Below, in pieces: positions 42,128 through 50,248 of a stretch of 64,000 nucleotides of DNA (position 1 is its first letter; every line of letters begins with the position of its first letter). The stretch covers positions 62,001 to 126,000 of the forward strand of contig NZ_JACAEH010000021.1 of assembly GCF_013388945.1 (NCBI RefSeq), given 5' to 3'. Source of the stretch: Nitrososphaera sp. (GTDB lineage Archaea > Thermoproteota > Nitrososphaeria > Nitrososphaerales > Nitrososphaeraceae). The translations under genes were made by a program, and so were the position numbers. The notes below the pieces were generated by a model. The model saw only the letters and a list, made by a program, of their open reading frames with translations. It searched no databases and was not told the origin of the DNA.

Positions 42128-43480
42128 ATGGGAAAAAAGCTGGCTGTCGCCATAGTTGCAATAGTCGCGATAGCCGGCCTTGTAGCTGTTTCAAAGATTC
42201 TGGGCGACATGAGGGCGGCGCAGCTGGAAGATGAAAATGCGCAGCCTGCCGTTGAAGAAAATGCTGCAGGCAATGATGCCGCAGTTTCAGAAACTGCCGC
42301 AATAGGAGATACGGTAGTCTCAGAAACAAAAGAGTGCCCAAGGCCCCCGCCTGCGGCGCCCTTCCCGCCCGTTGCACAGGTCACAAAAGTGGCCGACGGG
42401 GACCGGGTGTCACTTGACGTAAAAGGGATAGAGTTCCCGGACGTCTTTGGGAGGCTTGGAGGGGACGACTTTGACATCGACCCCGACAACCCCGCCTGCT
42501 TCCCTGCAGTCATGGAACACGTGCTCGACGGGCCGTCCAGGGTCAACGCCAACCTGGTTGCAATTGCCCCTGCAGTGTTTTACGAGCAGATCCGGCCCAC
42601 GCCCAAGTTTGCCCCATGGAACAACGACCTTTCGCTCACCGACACCGGCTACTATGCAAAGCTGGTCGGCGCGTTCAAGGCAGAGGGATTTCAGGTGATG
42701 CACACAGAGCAGGTCTCGCCCGGCTTTTACGGCACGCCGGAGGACTGGGCGATGCTTGACACAATGAAGCAGGACCCTGCGTGGTGGGACGCGTGGTTTG
42801 ACGAGTGGGAAAAGTGGGTCGTGCCAAGGGCCGCGCTTGCAGAGGCAAACGATGTCGACGTTTTCGTGCTCGTGTCGTGGACTGACTCGACGTTCAGGCC
42901 CGACATCTACCCTGACTATGATACCCGCTGGCGCGACATCATCGCAAAAGTGCGCGAGGTCTATTCCGGAGACGTCGGCGTTATCCTGTCAAACACCGCC
43001 CAGGAAAGTTTCACGTTTGCAGACGCAGTCGATGTCGTGGTAATAGGCTCTTTCAGCGGCTACCAGCTGAACATTCAGGCCGACGGCAAGAAGGTGATAA
43101 GCAACAGGAACAACCCGACGCTTGCAGAGTTGACAGAGGCATACGAGATTACTTTCGACCAGTCGGAGGGCAGGTTCCCTGCAAGCCTGCCGGTCTACTA
43201 TGCGATAGGCGCAGTCAGCGCCGACGGCCAGGCGGGCTCCGAGGACGTCGAGGTGATACCTACGATTGATCCTGACTTTGAGGAGCAGGCGCTCTACTAC
43301 GAGGCCCTGTTTGCAGCGCTTGAAGACGAGACGTGGGTCGACGGCCTGATAATCCAGAGGATGGACTGGTTTGACCAGTACGAGCGGTCTGCAGAGGTCT
43401 ACTGGGACGAGACCCGCAGCTCGTCGCCTCGAAGCAAGCCTGCAGAGAGCATCATGACGTTCTGGTATTCAGTGACCTGA
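42128..43480 (+). CDS. Exported glycoside hydrolase-like TIM-barrel protein
   Basis: An N-terminal anchor (about 5-24) and a low-complexity Ala/Glu linker are followed by about 350 residues with a barrel-like pattern. The segments WNNDLSLTDTGYYAKLVGAFKAEGFQV, VDVFVLVSWTD, GLIIQRMDWFDQY and SSSPRSKPAESIMTFWY resemble GH113-type or gene-transfer-agent TIM-barrel glycosidases. Acid/base residues cannot be fixed with confidence. It may act on cell-surface or extracellular polysaccharide. Confidence 0.65.
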   Translation: MGKKLAVAIVAIVAIAGLVAVSKILGDMRAAQLEDENAQPAVEENAAGNDAAVSETAAIGDTVVSETKECPRPPPAAPFPPVAQVTKVADGDRVSLDVKGIEFPDVFGRLGGDDFDIDPDNPACFPAVMEHVLDGPSRVNANLVAIAPAVFYEQIRPTPKFAPWNNDLSLTDTGYYAKLVGAFKAEGFQVMHTEQVSPGFYGTPEDWAMLDTMKQDPAWWDAWFDEWEKWVVPRAALAEANDVDVFVLVSWTDSTFRPDIYPDYDTRWRDIIAKVREVYSGDVGVILSNTAQESFTFADAVDVVVIGSFSGYQLNIQADGKKVISNRNNPTLAELTEAYEITFDQSEGRFPASLPVYYAIGAVSADGQAGSEDVEVIPTIDPDFEEQALYYEALFAALEDETWVDGLIIQRMDWFDQYERSAEVYWDETRSSSPRSKPAESIMTFWYSVT

Positions 43481-43492
43481 CCCTGCAGGGAA

Positions 43493-46270
43493 TCAGTCGT
43501 TCCAGAATCCACGGGTGATAACGTACTGCTTTTCTGCCTCGTATATGCTGCGGTACACCTGCTCGTCGTCGATGTAGTTTCGCAGAATCCTTGCAGCCGT
43601 GTCGGCACCCACGCCGTGCCCCGCCAGGACCACGAGCGCTTTTCTGCCAAAGTTGTTCACAAGCGACGCCACCTTCCATGCGCGCTCAAAGCGGTGGTTC
43701 TCCTCGTCGCTCAGTTTGCCGCCGGCAAGCCTGCGCTGTATCACCTTTGACATGTCATAGTCTGACCAGAACGTAGCGGTAACAAGTTTTGACCTGCACG
43801 ACGGGCATGTGATGACTTCTGGCACTTCCCTGGTTTCCATGACGCGCTCCCACTTGCCGCACCTGATGCAGACAAGCCTGTGCTTTGTCTTCTCAAGCCT
43901 CTCTTTCACTAATTCTATAACACCCTTCTCGATGCTCTGCGGGGCTGCAGCCGACTTGGCAGAGTGCTCCATTATGGGCCGGGCCAAATCAGAGAATTTC
44001 GTGACTTCGAGCCAGTGGAGCTTTATCGTCCCGTCTTTTATGCCTGCAAGCACCCTCGCCGCGTGCGCCATGTCGTACTTGTCGTGCACAAGCTCGCGTA
44101 TTGACTCGGAGCTGACAGGCGTCTTTGAGTACCTGTCGTATATCAGGCGCGCGGCTTTCTTGTCGTAGACTGCCTCCCTTGCAATCATACCAAACCTCTT
44201 TGCCACCATCCAGACCTTCCAGTTTATCTGGTGCGTGCCTGAAAGCGAGGCTATTATCACAGGCTCCAGGTCGTACACGTCGTTGAGCGCGGCTTCAATC
44301 CTGCCCTTTGCCATCCTCGCGCTTGAGGTGAGCATTATCCTGTACGCGTCGGCCCTTGATTCTACGACGTAGCCGAGCTGCGACGAAAGTATCGTCGACA
44401 GAAGCGACGCAAGCGTGTTGTTTGTCTTTGAGCCAAACGTAGAGTGGATGACAAGCATGTTCCTTGACGCCATGCTCTCGACCACGATGTTCTTGGAGTC
44501 GGGTATCAGCCCGAGCGCCTTTTGCGTGTCGTCCATGATGTCAGTCGACAGCTTGACATGACCTTTTGCGGCCTGGTCGCGGATTATCCCTACCTGCTCG
44601 GCAGTCTTGAAGTCGACAGGTATCATCTCGCCCACCCAGTACGGGATGTTGATTGCAGCCCCGCGCAAAGGCTCGACGTTTACCACCATCCTGCCCTCGT
44701 CGACTGCAAGCACGCGCCACTGCGAGCCCTTGAGGACGAAAACGTTGCCCCGCTCGCCATAGTCGCCCACAAACTGCTGGTCCAAAGTGCCAATCCTGCG
44801 CTTGCTTATCGAGTCGACGACCTCGAACTTTAGCACGTGCGGTATCATCGACAAATTTTCAAAGTAGTACTTGTACGCCTTTATCTTGCGGCTGTACGTC
44901 CGAGATTCTCTGTCGTACTTTATCACGTGGTGACCTGCAAGTATGTCAAGGCAGCTTTCTACGTCTGACAGGCGGACTGCGCGGAACGGGTGCGCCCGCG
45001 TGACAAGGTCGTAGGCCCGGTCCACGCTCACGGGGTCGCGGGTCTGCATAGCAAGGCCCACCAAGTGGTGCGCCATTGCGTCAAGCGCCCCTTCGTGCAT
45101 CTTTTGCTCCTCGATGGAGCCGTGCTTCATGCGGTTGATTATCGCCAGTGCCTCTATCTCGTCGTCGGGGTTGTTTGTCACCACAAGCCCCTTGGCAAAC
45201 TCGCGCTGCTTGTGCCTGCTCCTGCCGATTCTCTGCATAAGTTTTGATACCTGTCTTGGCGAGCCGTAGTGTATGACAAGGTCTACCGCGCCTATGTCAA
45301 GTCCCAATTCAAGCGAGCTTGTGCACACCACAATGCCGGCCTCGCCTGCGCGCAATGTGTGCTCTGTCTCTTCGCGCATCTCCTTTGACAGCGAGCCATG
45401 ATGTATGTCGACTTTGATCTCGGACTGGTTGTTCAAGATGGTGCCGAGGTACTCTGCCTCGTCGCGGGTGTTCGTGAAGAGCAGGACCGAGCCTTCCACC
45501 TTGCTGCTTTTGACGTATTCCACGACAAAGTGCGCCACGTTGTTCAGCGACCCCTTGACGTACTTTACCTCGATGTCGTAGCCCCTTGCCGCTGTGTCTA
45601 CTAGCACCGCGTGCTTTCTGCCGGCGCCTGCCACGAACTTGGCTGCCTCTTCAAGGTTGCCGACGGTGGCAGACAGCCCTATCCTTGTAAGTTCGTGATT
45701 AGAAGCTGCCTGCAATCTTTCCAGGCTTATCGACAAATGCGACCCTCGCTCTGAAGGCACCAGCTCGTGCACCTCGTCGACTATGACGTACCGCAAGCCT
45801 TTGAGCGCGGCAAGCATCTTTTCGTTTGTAAGCACCACTGCAAGCGACTCGGGCGTAGTTATCAGCACGTCGGGCGGGTTGTCGACTATTTTCTTTTTTG
45901 CCGCAGCTGTCGTGTCGCCGTGGCGTATCTCGACCCTGAGCCCTTCTGACTCGGCATACCTCACTATCCTCCTGAGAACGTCGTTGTTAAGCGCGCGAAG
46001 CGGAGTGATGTAGATGGCGCGTATGCCGTTTTTTTCTTCCTGAGAAAGCGCGGTGAAAACAGGCATGACTGCGGCTTCTGTTTTTCCAGAACCTGTGGGC
46101 GCGACAAGCAGGCAGTTTACTTTTCTTGCAATTACCGGCAGGGCCTTTTCCTGTATCGTTGTTAGCCGGTCAAAACCTTCCCGGGCAAACTTTTCATTTA
46201 CCCGCCTGTCCAGAGCCTTGCCTGTCTCCAGAAGGCTGGGATTGCTTGGCTCTTGAGCTTGTCTTTTCAT
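43493..46270 (-). CDS. lhr: Lhr-type ATP-dependent helicase
   Basis: Superfamily 2 helicase of 925 residues. Motifs: APTGSGKTE (motif I), TPLRALNND (Ia), DEVHE (II), LSATVGN (III), CTSSLELGLDIGAVD (V) and QRIGRSRH (VI). A winged helix and the large Lhr core follow, with an extra zinc finger, CIRCGKWE...CPSC, near residue 805-830. Lhr proteins translocate 3' to 5' and act in repair of blocked forks. The length and finger fit the archaeal Lhr2/ASH-type branch. Confidence 0.9.
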   Translation of the reverse strand: MKRQAQEPSNPSLLETGKALDRRVNEKFAREGFDRLTTIQEKALPVIARKVNCLLVAPTGSGKTEAAVMPVFTALSQEEKNGIRAIYITPLRALNNDVLRRIVRYAESEGLRVEIRHGDTTAAAKKKIVDNPPDVLITTPESLAVVLTNEKMLAALKGLRYVIVDEVHELVPSERGSHLSISLERLQAASNHELTRIGLSATVGNLEEAAKFVAGAGRKHAVLVDTAARGYDIEVKYVKGSLNNVAHFVVEYVKSSKVEGSVLLFTNTRDEAEYLGTILNNQSEIKVDIHHGSLSKEMREETEHTLRAGEAGIVVCTSSLELGLDIGAVDLVIHYGSPRQVSKLMQRIGRSRHKQREFAKGLVVTNNPDDEIEALAIINRMKHGSIEEQKMHEGALDAMAHHLVGLAMQTRDPVSVDRAYDLVTRAHPFRAVRLSDVESCLDILAGHHVIKYDRESRTYSRKIKAYKYYFENLSMIPHVLKFEVVDSISKRRIGTLDQQFVGDYGERGNVFVLKGSQWRVLAVDEGRMVVNVEPLRGAAINIPYWVGEMIPVDFKTAEQVGIIRDQAAKGHVKLSTDIMDDTQKALGLIPDSKNIVVESMASRNMLVIHSTFGSKTNNTLASLLSTILSSQLGYVVESRADAYRIMLTSSARMAKGRIEAALNDVYDLEPVIIASLSGTHQINWKVWMVAKRFGMIAREAVYDKKAARLIYDRYSKTPVSSESIRELVHDKYDMAHAARVLAGIKDGTIKLHWLEVTKFSDLARPIMEHSAKSAAAPQSIEKGVIELVKERLEKTKHRLVCIRCGKWERVMETREVPEVITCPSCRSKLVTATFWSDYDMSKVIQRRLAGGKLSDEENHRFERAWKVASLVNNFGRKALVVLAGHGVGADTAARILRNYIDDEQVYRSIYEAEKQYVITRGFWND

Positions 46271-46358
46271 AAACCATTACTGCAAACAGGCCGACCACGA
46301 ACAAACCGACCGCGACGTACACGTACGAGTCAAAGTTTGCGATAGCCTCGCCTACCAT
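46194..46358 (-). CDS. Small membrane protein overlapping lhr, 54 aa
   Basis: Reads MVGEAIANFDSYVYVAVGL, then FVVGLFAVMVYEKTSSRA, with a hydrophilic tail ending GQAGK. One clear helix followed by a basic stop-transfer looks like a real membrane protein. Its last 77 bases overlap the lhr start in another frame, so either the genes overlap or lhr starts further in. Function unknown. Confidence 0.5.
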   Translation of the reverse strand: MVGEAIANFDSYVYVAVGLFVVGLFAVMVYEKTSSRAKQSQPSGDRQGSGQAGK

Positions 46359-46461
46359 GCAGGACTACTTTGCCGTGCGTCCATAAATACATTCGTTTTG
46401 CGTTCCAAGGTGCGAAAATCGTATCTTAGCTTTATAAGCGATCTGAGGGGCGAAACGCTTT

Positions 46462-48684
46462 ATGCACACCAGATTAGCTAGTGGGGTTCTGCTGGCAGCC
46501 ATCCTTGCATTTTCAATAGCATCGATGGCAGTGGCAGCCCGGCCCGCATTCGCGCAGAGCGAGACCAAGGGCCAGTCTTGGAGTTCTATGAACACTTTGG
46601 CAGGCGATGCCGAAAAGACTTTTGAAACGGACAAGGCAGGCGCTCTTGCCAAGCTCGACCAGGCGGAGGAAAAATACAACAGCGCTTTCCGCGCCACTGC
46701 GTTTGAAGTCGACAATGCAACTGGACAGGCGATGGACAAGGCGTTTGTCGACATGCGCGCCGCCATCAACTCTGGAAGCAAGATAGACGTCATGCTGAAC
46801 AAGCAGGTGATAGACAAGCTCACCTACAAGGTGGCTTTCATGAAGATACAAAAGAGCCTGAGCGAGGCGACGTCCCAGCCACTGAGACAGGCAAAGGTGA
46901 ACGAGGCCGCCGGGTGGTACACGGTCATGACGGTCAAGTTCAAGTACGACCAGACGCCGACAGAGTCGTCGCAGGCAATGGCAGCGCTGCAGGCCGACTC
47001 TAGCAAACTTCAGGAGCTGACGCCTGTCATAATCGACGGCCTGAAGGCCCAGTTCCTGCTCAAGGTTCGTGAAGAAATTGTGGAGGCAGTAGGCGCGCTT
47101 GAAAAGACGCCGGCCGACACGCTTAACGCGCAAAAGTTTACGCAGGAAGGGACGATGTACTACCGCACTTTGCAGCCCGACGTGGCGGCAAAGATAGGCG
47201 CCGAGGACGAGGCGGAACTTTCGCACGAGCTTGACGAGCTGATGGAGGCGTCGGCAGCAGGCGACCTTGCAAAGGCGCAGGAAGTGGCTGCAGAGTTGAG
47301 CGCGCTCCTTGACGCGTACGAGGGCAAGGAATCGACAGGAATCGCAGGCGCGCTCAACACGATGAAGGACATGCTCACGCTTGTAGACGATGAATATTCT
47401 GCGGCGGTTGCAAACGGGCAGATAGTCGACCAGCAGGAATACGATGAAGCGGTGCTGTTCCTGGAGAGGGCGACTGACGCCTTTAACGGCGCCAGGTCTT
47501 CGCTAGAGGCGACAGGCTCGGCTGCGGCAGGCGAGCTGGAAGATGACCTTGCGACCATCGCGACTCTCGTGCAGGGCAAGGCCGACCCGTCTGAAGTGAG
47601 ACAAGTGGTGCAGCACGCGCTTGCCGAAATAGAGACGATTCGCGCAGCGGCCGGCGGCAGCGCAGAATTTGCCGCCAACGTAGAGTTCATACGCGGCCAC
47701 CTTGAAAAGGCGATAGAGAACAAGAACGCAAACAGGATACCGCTTGCAGCTGCGCACGCAGGCCACCCTGTGGAAGAGGTGTACTCGCTCATCACGGTGC
47801 CTCTGTCAAGCGCGGACGCAGAACTTGACGAGCAGCTCGACAGCGCGCTTGTAACGCTTGCAAACAGCATAGACACCCTGTCCGCATCGGAGGTTGAAAG
47901 CGCAGTCGCTGACATCAACGCGATGCTGGACGACGCGATGGCGGCAGTTGTCGGAAACGAGAGCAGCAAGCCAGAGTTTGGCGCGATGGTCGTGGTGTTG
48001 CTACTGCAGACAGCCGAGGTCGAGTACGGCGAGGCTGTCGCAAACGGCCAGATAGTCGAGGAGATAGAGTATCAGGACGCAAGCGCGTTCATGCACCGCG
48101 CAGTTGTGGTGTTTGAAGGCGTGAGGGGCGGAATGGACGAGCACGAGGCCGAAGAAATTGACGAGTTCTTTGCACAGCTCAATTCTGCAGTCTCTGCAAA
48201 GGCCGAGCCTGAACAAATAAACACGCTGCTTGGCGGCATAATCCACGAGCTTGACGAGGTGTTTGCGCTCGGCGTCGAGGACAGCGAGGAGCTCGACGGC
48301 TGGGGCTACATCGACCACATCAAGGAGCTCCTGGACGAGGCAGTCGAGCACTACAAGGCAGGCAACGCTGCAGAAGCCCGGGCGCTTGCGATAGAGGCCT
48401 ACCTTGACAACTATGAGTTCATCGAGGCCGACATCGCCGAAGAGGACAGGCCGCTCATGGAAAAGGTAGAGATTGACATGAGAGTCGAGCTGGTCCAGAT
48501 GATAGACCAGGGCAGGCCCGCGTCTGAAGTCGAGTCCCACGTCGAGCAGATAAAGACGGACCTTGAAGTCGCAAGGGCAGTGGTGACGCCCGAGTTCCCG
48601 GTCGCAGCAGTTGCAGCCGCGCTGGCAGTCGGCGGCGCCGTTGCCTACACAAGGTTCAGGACTTCCTTTGGCCGCAGGGCCTAA
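46462..48684 (+). CDS. Surface protein with FTR1-type repeats and PEFP sorting tail
   Basis: A signal peptide (about 5-32) precedes a 650-residue all-helical domain and a tail VVTPEFPVAAVAAAL ending in TRFRTSFGRRA. Two internal repeats share VEYGEAVANGQIVEEIEYQDA-like cores (near residues 308-330 and 518-540), and the C-terminal part (LLDEAVEHYKAGNAAEARALAIEAYLDNYEFIEADI) is the helical domain found before FTR1 iron permeases. A role in binding iron or another metal at the surface is inferred. It is followed by a hairpin terminator. Confidence 0.8.
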   Translation: MHTRLASGVLLAAILAFSIASMAVAARPAFAQSETKGQSWSSMNTLAGDAEKTFETDKAGALAKLDQAEEKYNSAFRATAFEVDNATGQAMDKAFVDMRAAINSGSKIDVMLNKQVIDKLTYKVAFMKIQKSLSEATSQPLRQAKVNEAAGWYTVMTVKFKYDQTPTESSQAMAALQADSSKLQELTPVIIDGLKAQFLLKVREEIVEAVGALEKTPADTLNAQKFTQEGTMYYRTLQPDVAAKIGAEDEAELSHELDELMEASAAGDLAKAQEVAAELSALLDAYEGKESTGIAGALNTMKDMLTLVDDEYSAAVANGQIVDQQEYDEAVLFLERATDAFNGARSSLEATGSAAAGELEDDLATIATLVQGKADPSEVRQVVQHALAEIETIRAAAGGSAEFAANVEFIRGHLEKAIENKNANRIPLAAAHAGHPVEEVYSLITVPLSSADAELDEQLDSALVTLANSIDTLSASEVESAVADINAMLDDAMAAVVGNESSKPEFGAMVVVLLLQTAEVEYGEAVANGQIVEEIEYQDASAFMHRAVVVFEGVRGGMDEHEAEEIDEFFAQLNSAVSAKAEPEQINTLLGGIIHELDEVFALGVEDSEELDGWGYIDHIKELLDEAVEHYKAGNAAEARALAIEAYLDNYEFIEADIAEEDRPLMEKVEIDMRVELVQMIDQGRPASEVESHVEQIKTDLEVARAVVTPEFPVAAVAAALAVGGAVAYTRFRTSFGRRA

Positions 48685-48703
48685 AGGCCTCCTCATTTTT
48701 TTT
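48678..48703 (+). terminator. Hairpin plus T-run terminator
   Basis: GGCCT-AA-AGGCC at the stop codon, followed after 6 bases by eight T residues (48696-48703). It would end the long surface protein transcript. Confidence 0.5.
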
Positions 48704-48774
48704 CGCACTGCAGTGCATTGGACAGGATACTGCATCCATAAATTTCAAAAACAAGCTCCCAATCACGGTTGACG

Positions 48775-49050
48775 ATGCAGAAAGCAATTGCAGTGTTGGC
48801 ACTGGCAGCTGTCGTCGCGTCGATGGCAATTTCGGGCGCGCCGGCGTTTGCCCAGGATGATGAGAGGGAAGGCTTTGGCCTGACAGAGCGAGAGCGGGAA
48901 GGCGAGGACGACGATAGAGGGTCCATCCTTGGCTCCGGCGTGGCTGGTCTGATCCTTGCCGGCACCGTTGCGGCAATTCTCGGAGTCGCAGGCTATGCGG
49001 GCTACAAGGTCTACCAGATAAAGAGGAAGGCAAAGCCAAAGGCGGCCTGA
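48775..49050 (+). CDS. Exported single-helix protein, 91 aa
   Basis: A signal peptide with an AFAQ cleavage site, then a strongly acidic stretch (DDEREGFGLTEREREGEDDD), one membrane helix (SGVAGLILAGTVAAILGVAGYAG) and a Lys-rich cytoplasmic tail. The architecture (acidic outer face, basic inner tail) fits a small membrane adaptor. It is co-transcribed with the next membrane gene (1 base apart). The ATG at 48775 is used. Confidence 0.7.
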   Translation: MQKAIAVLALAAVVASMAISGAPAFAQDDEREGFGLTEREREGEDDDRGSILGSGVAGLILAGTVAAILGVAGYAGYKVYQIKRKAKPKAA

Positions 49051-49051
49051 A

Positions 49052-49522
49052 TTGAAGAGATTTTTTATCCTGGCGCTGCTGTTTGCACCTGCAGCGGCGT
49101 ACGCAGACGAAGGCGGCGCGGCAGCATCGCTTGGGTGGGTCGCGATAGGCGCAGGCGCGCTTGGCACCGTGCCTTTCATGCTTTACGTGCGCGTGAAAAA
49201 GCTGTCAGTCGCAACGCTTGGCGGCGGTGACGCGATAACAAGGGACCTCTCCCTGCAGCACCGGCCGATTCTGAACGCCCACATCGCGCTCAACCTGATA
49301 GGCTTTGCTGCCGGGGCCGCGCACGGGGTCGCCCTCATAAGGGGGCTTGACGCGATCTCGCTCTCGCTTGCGGTAGTGATGACAGTCCTGACTGCAAGCG
49401 GCATAGTGCTCAGGTTTTCTTCAAGGAACGCCAGGGTGTTTGCAAAGGTGCTCCACACCCAGATTGCAATGTCTGCATTGCTTGTAGTATTGATAGCGCT
49501 GCACGTGCTTGCTATGACTTGA
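49052..49522 (+). CDS. Four-helix b-cytochrome-like membrane protein
   Basis: A signal-like first helix is followed by four more hydrophobic helices. Histidines fall in helices in pairs: LNAHIALNLIGFAAGAAHG and KVLHTQIAMSALLVVLIALH, an arrangement typical of diheme cytochrome b561/ferric-reductase-like proteins. Together with the neighbouring FTR1-like surface protein it suggests electron transfer or metal reduction at the membrane; this is inference. The start is TTG. Confidence 0.6.
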   Translation: MKRFFILALLFAPAAAYADEGGAAASLGWVAIGAGALGTVPFMLYVRVKKLSVATLGGGDAITRDLSLQHRPILNAHIALNLIGFAAGAAHGVALIRGLDAISLSLAVVMTVLTASGIVLRFSSRNARVFAKVLHTQIAMSALLVVLIALHVLAMT

Positions 49523-49853
49523 GCGAAATGCGCGCATCGTTTCTTTCAAAATGCAAGAACACCTGGTCGCGGGACAGGTTGAACTCCATCGACTTGACCC
49601 TGCTCCTGTAGTAGACGACCTTCCTGCCCTTGCCGTCAAGCTCTATCCTTTCGACAGACAGCAGGCCGGCCTCCTGGAGTTTCTTGATCTTTTTGTACGT
49701 TGAACTTAGCGGCAGCGAGTTTTCTGCAGACACCTGCGCGGCGGTCTTGGCGGCATCAATAGTTGACATTATTATCCTGTGCGAGACGCCGTCTGCAAGC
49801 TCTTGCAGGAGCGGCATCGCCACGTCGTGGCTGTCAAATGTGAGAGCGTTCAT
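49512..49853 (-). CDS. ArsR-like winged-helix regulator, 113 aa
   Basis: A single helix-turn-helix domain with helices DAAKTAAQVSAENSLPLSSTYKKIKKLQEAGLL and a beta wing (VERIELDGKGRKVVYYRS). No metal-binding cysteines of the classic ArsR site are visible. The ATG at 49853 is preferred over the TTG two codons earlier. A near-perfect palindrome resembling DtxR/IdeR boxes lies only 8 bases upstream, so it is likely controlled by an iron or manganese regulator or by itself. Confidence 0.8.
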   Translation of the reverse strand: MNALTFDSHDVAMPLLQELADGVSHRIIMSTIDAAKTAAQVSAENSLPLSSTYKKIKKLQEAGLLSVERIELDGKGRKVVYYRSRVKSMEFNLSRDQVFLHFERNDARISLKS

Positions 49854-49860
49854 GGTCAAG

Positions 49861-49888
49861 TTAGGTAAGCCTAATTAGGCTAACCTAA
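49861..49888. promoter_or_regulatory. DtxR/IdeR-like palindrome
   Basis: A 28-base palindrome built as TTAGGTAAGCCTAA joined to TTAGGCTAACCTAA, with only one mismatched pair of positions. Each half matches most of the iron-box consensus (TTAGGTTAGSCTAACC...). It covers the expected transcription start of the regulator gene, downstream of a TATA-like TTTAAATATG. Confidence 0.65.
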
Positions 49889-50244
49889 TCGGACATATTT
49901 AAACAATCTTGAGGGTACTGTTCTGATTTCGTCGGATTAGCTAACTGTCAAATTTTGTCGGGTGAGCCTTACGTTCAAAGTACATTTTGAAAAAGCCAAA
50001 GTTAATCTCGAATGCCTTTAACTCAAAAGGAAATTTCTTTCCCACTTTCCTTATAAAATTACAATACATGCGATTTGCTCTGTATGTATAATGGCAGAAC
50101 GGGGTACGTGAACAGATAGGCGAAGATATAAGTAACTGGTAGCGTCGCTAGCCACGCATTAGACTTTCTTGGCCGCGTTTTGTATGATCGTTATCCATTT
50201 GTTTGTACCCTCTATCTTTATTCCTGCAGCTCTATACGTGAATC
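49889..50244. other. Gene-free AT-rich region
   Basis: 356 bases with a TATA-like TTTAAATATG for the left gene, several other AT-rich stretches, and no intact gene. A 29-codon gene-like fragment lies at its right edge on the minus strand. Nothing else is recognisable. Confidence 0.5.
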
Positions 50245-50248
50245 CTAA
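50159..50248 (-). pseudogene. Possible C-terminal gene remnant
   Basis: Directly after the transporter stop the minus strand reads GFTYRAAGIKIEGTNKWI then TIIQNAAKKV and a stop, protein-like but with no start codon. It could be the leftover end of a lost gene. Weak evidence only. Confidence 0.2.

Noticed and set aside
46513..47226. 237-aa minus-strand frame inside the long surface protein gene
   Set aside because: Shadow of a repetitive, Ala/Glu-rich gene; Leu/Val/His-rich with no start context.
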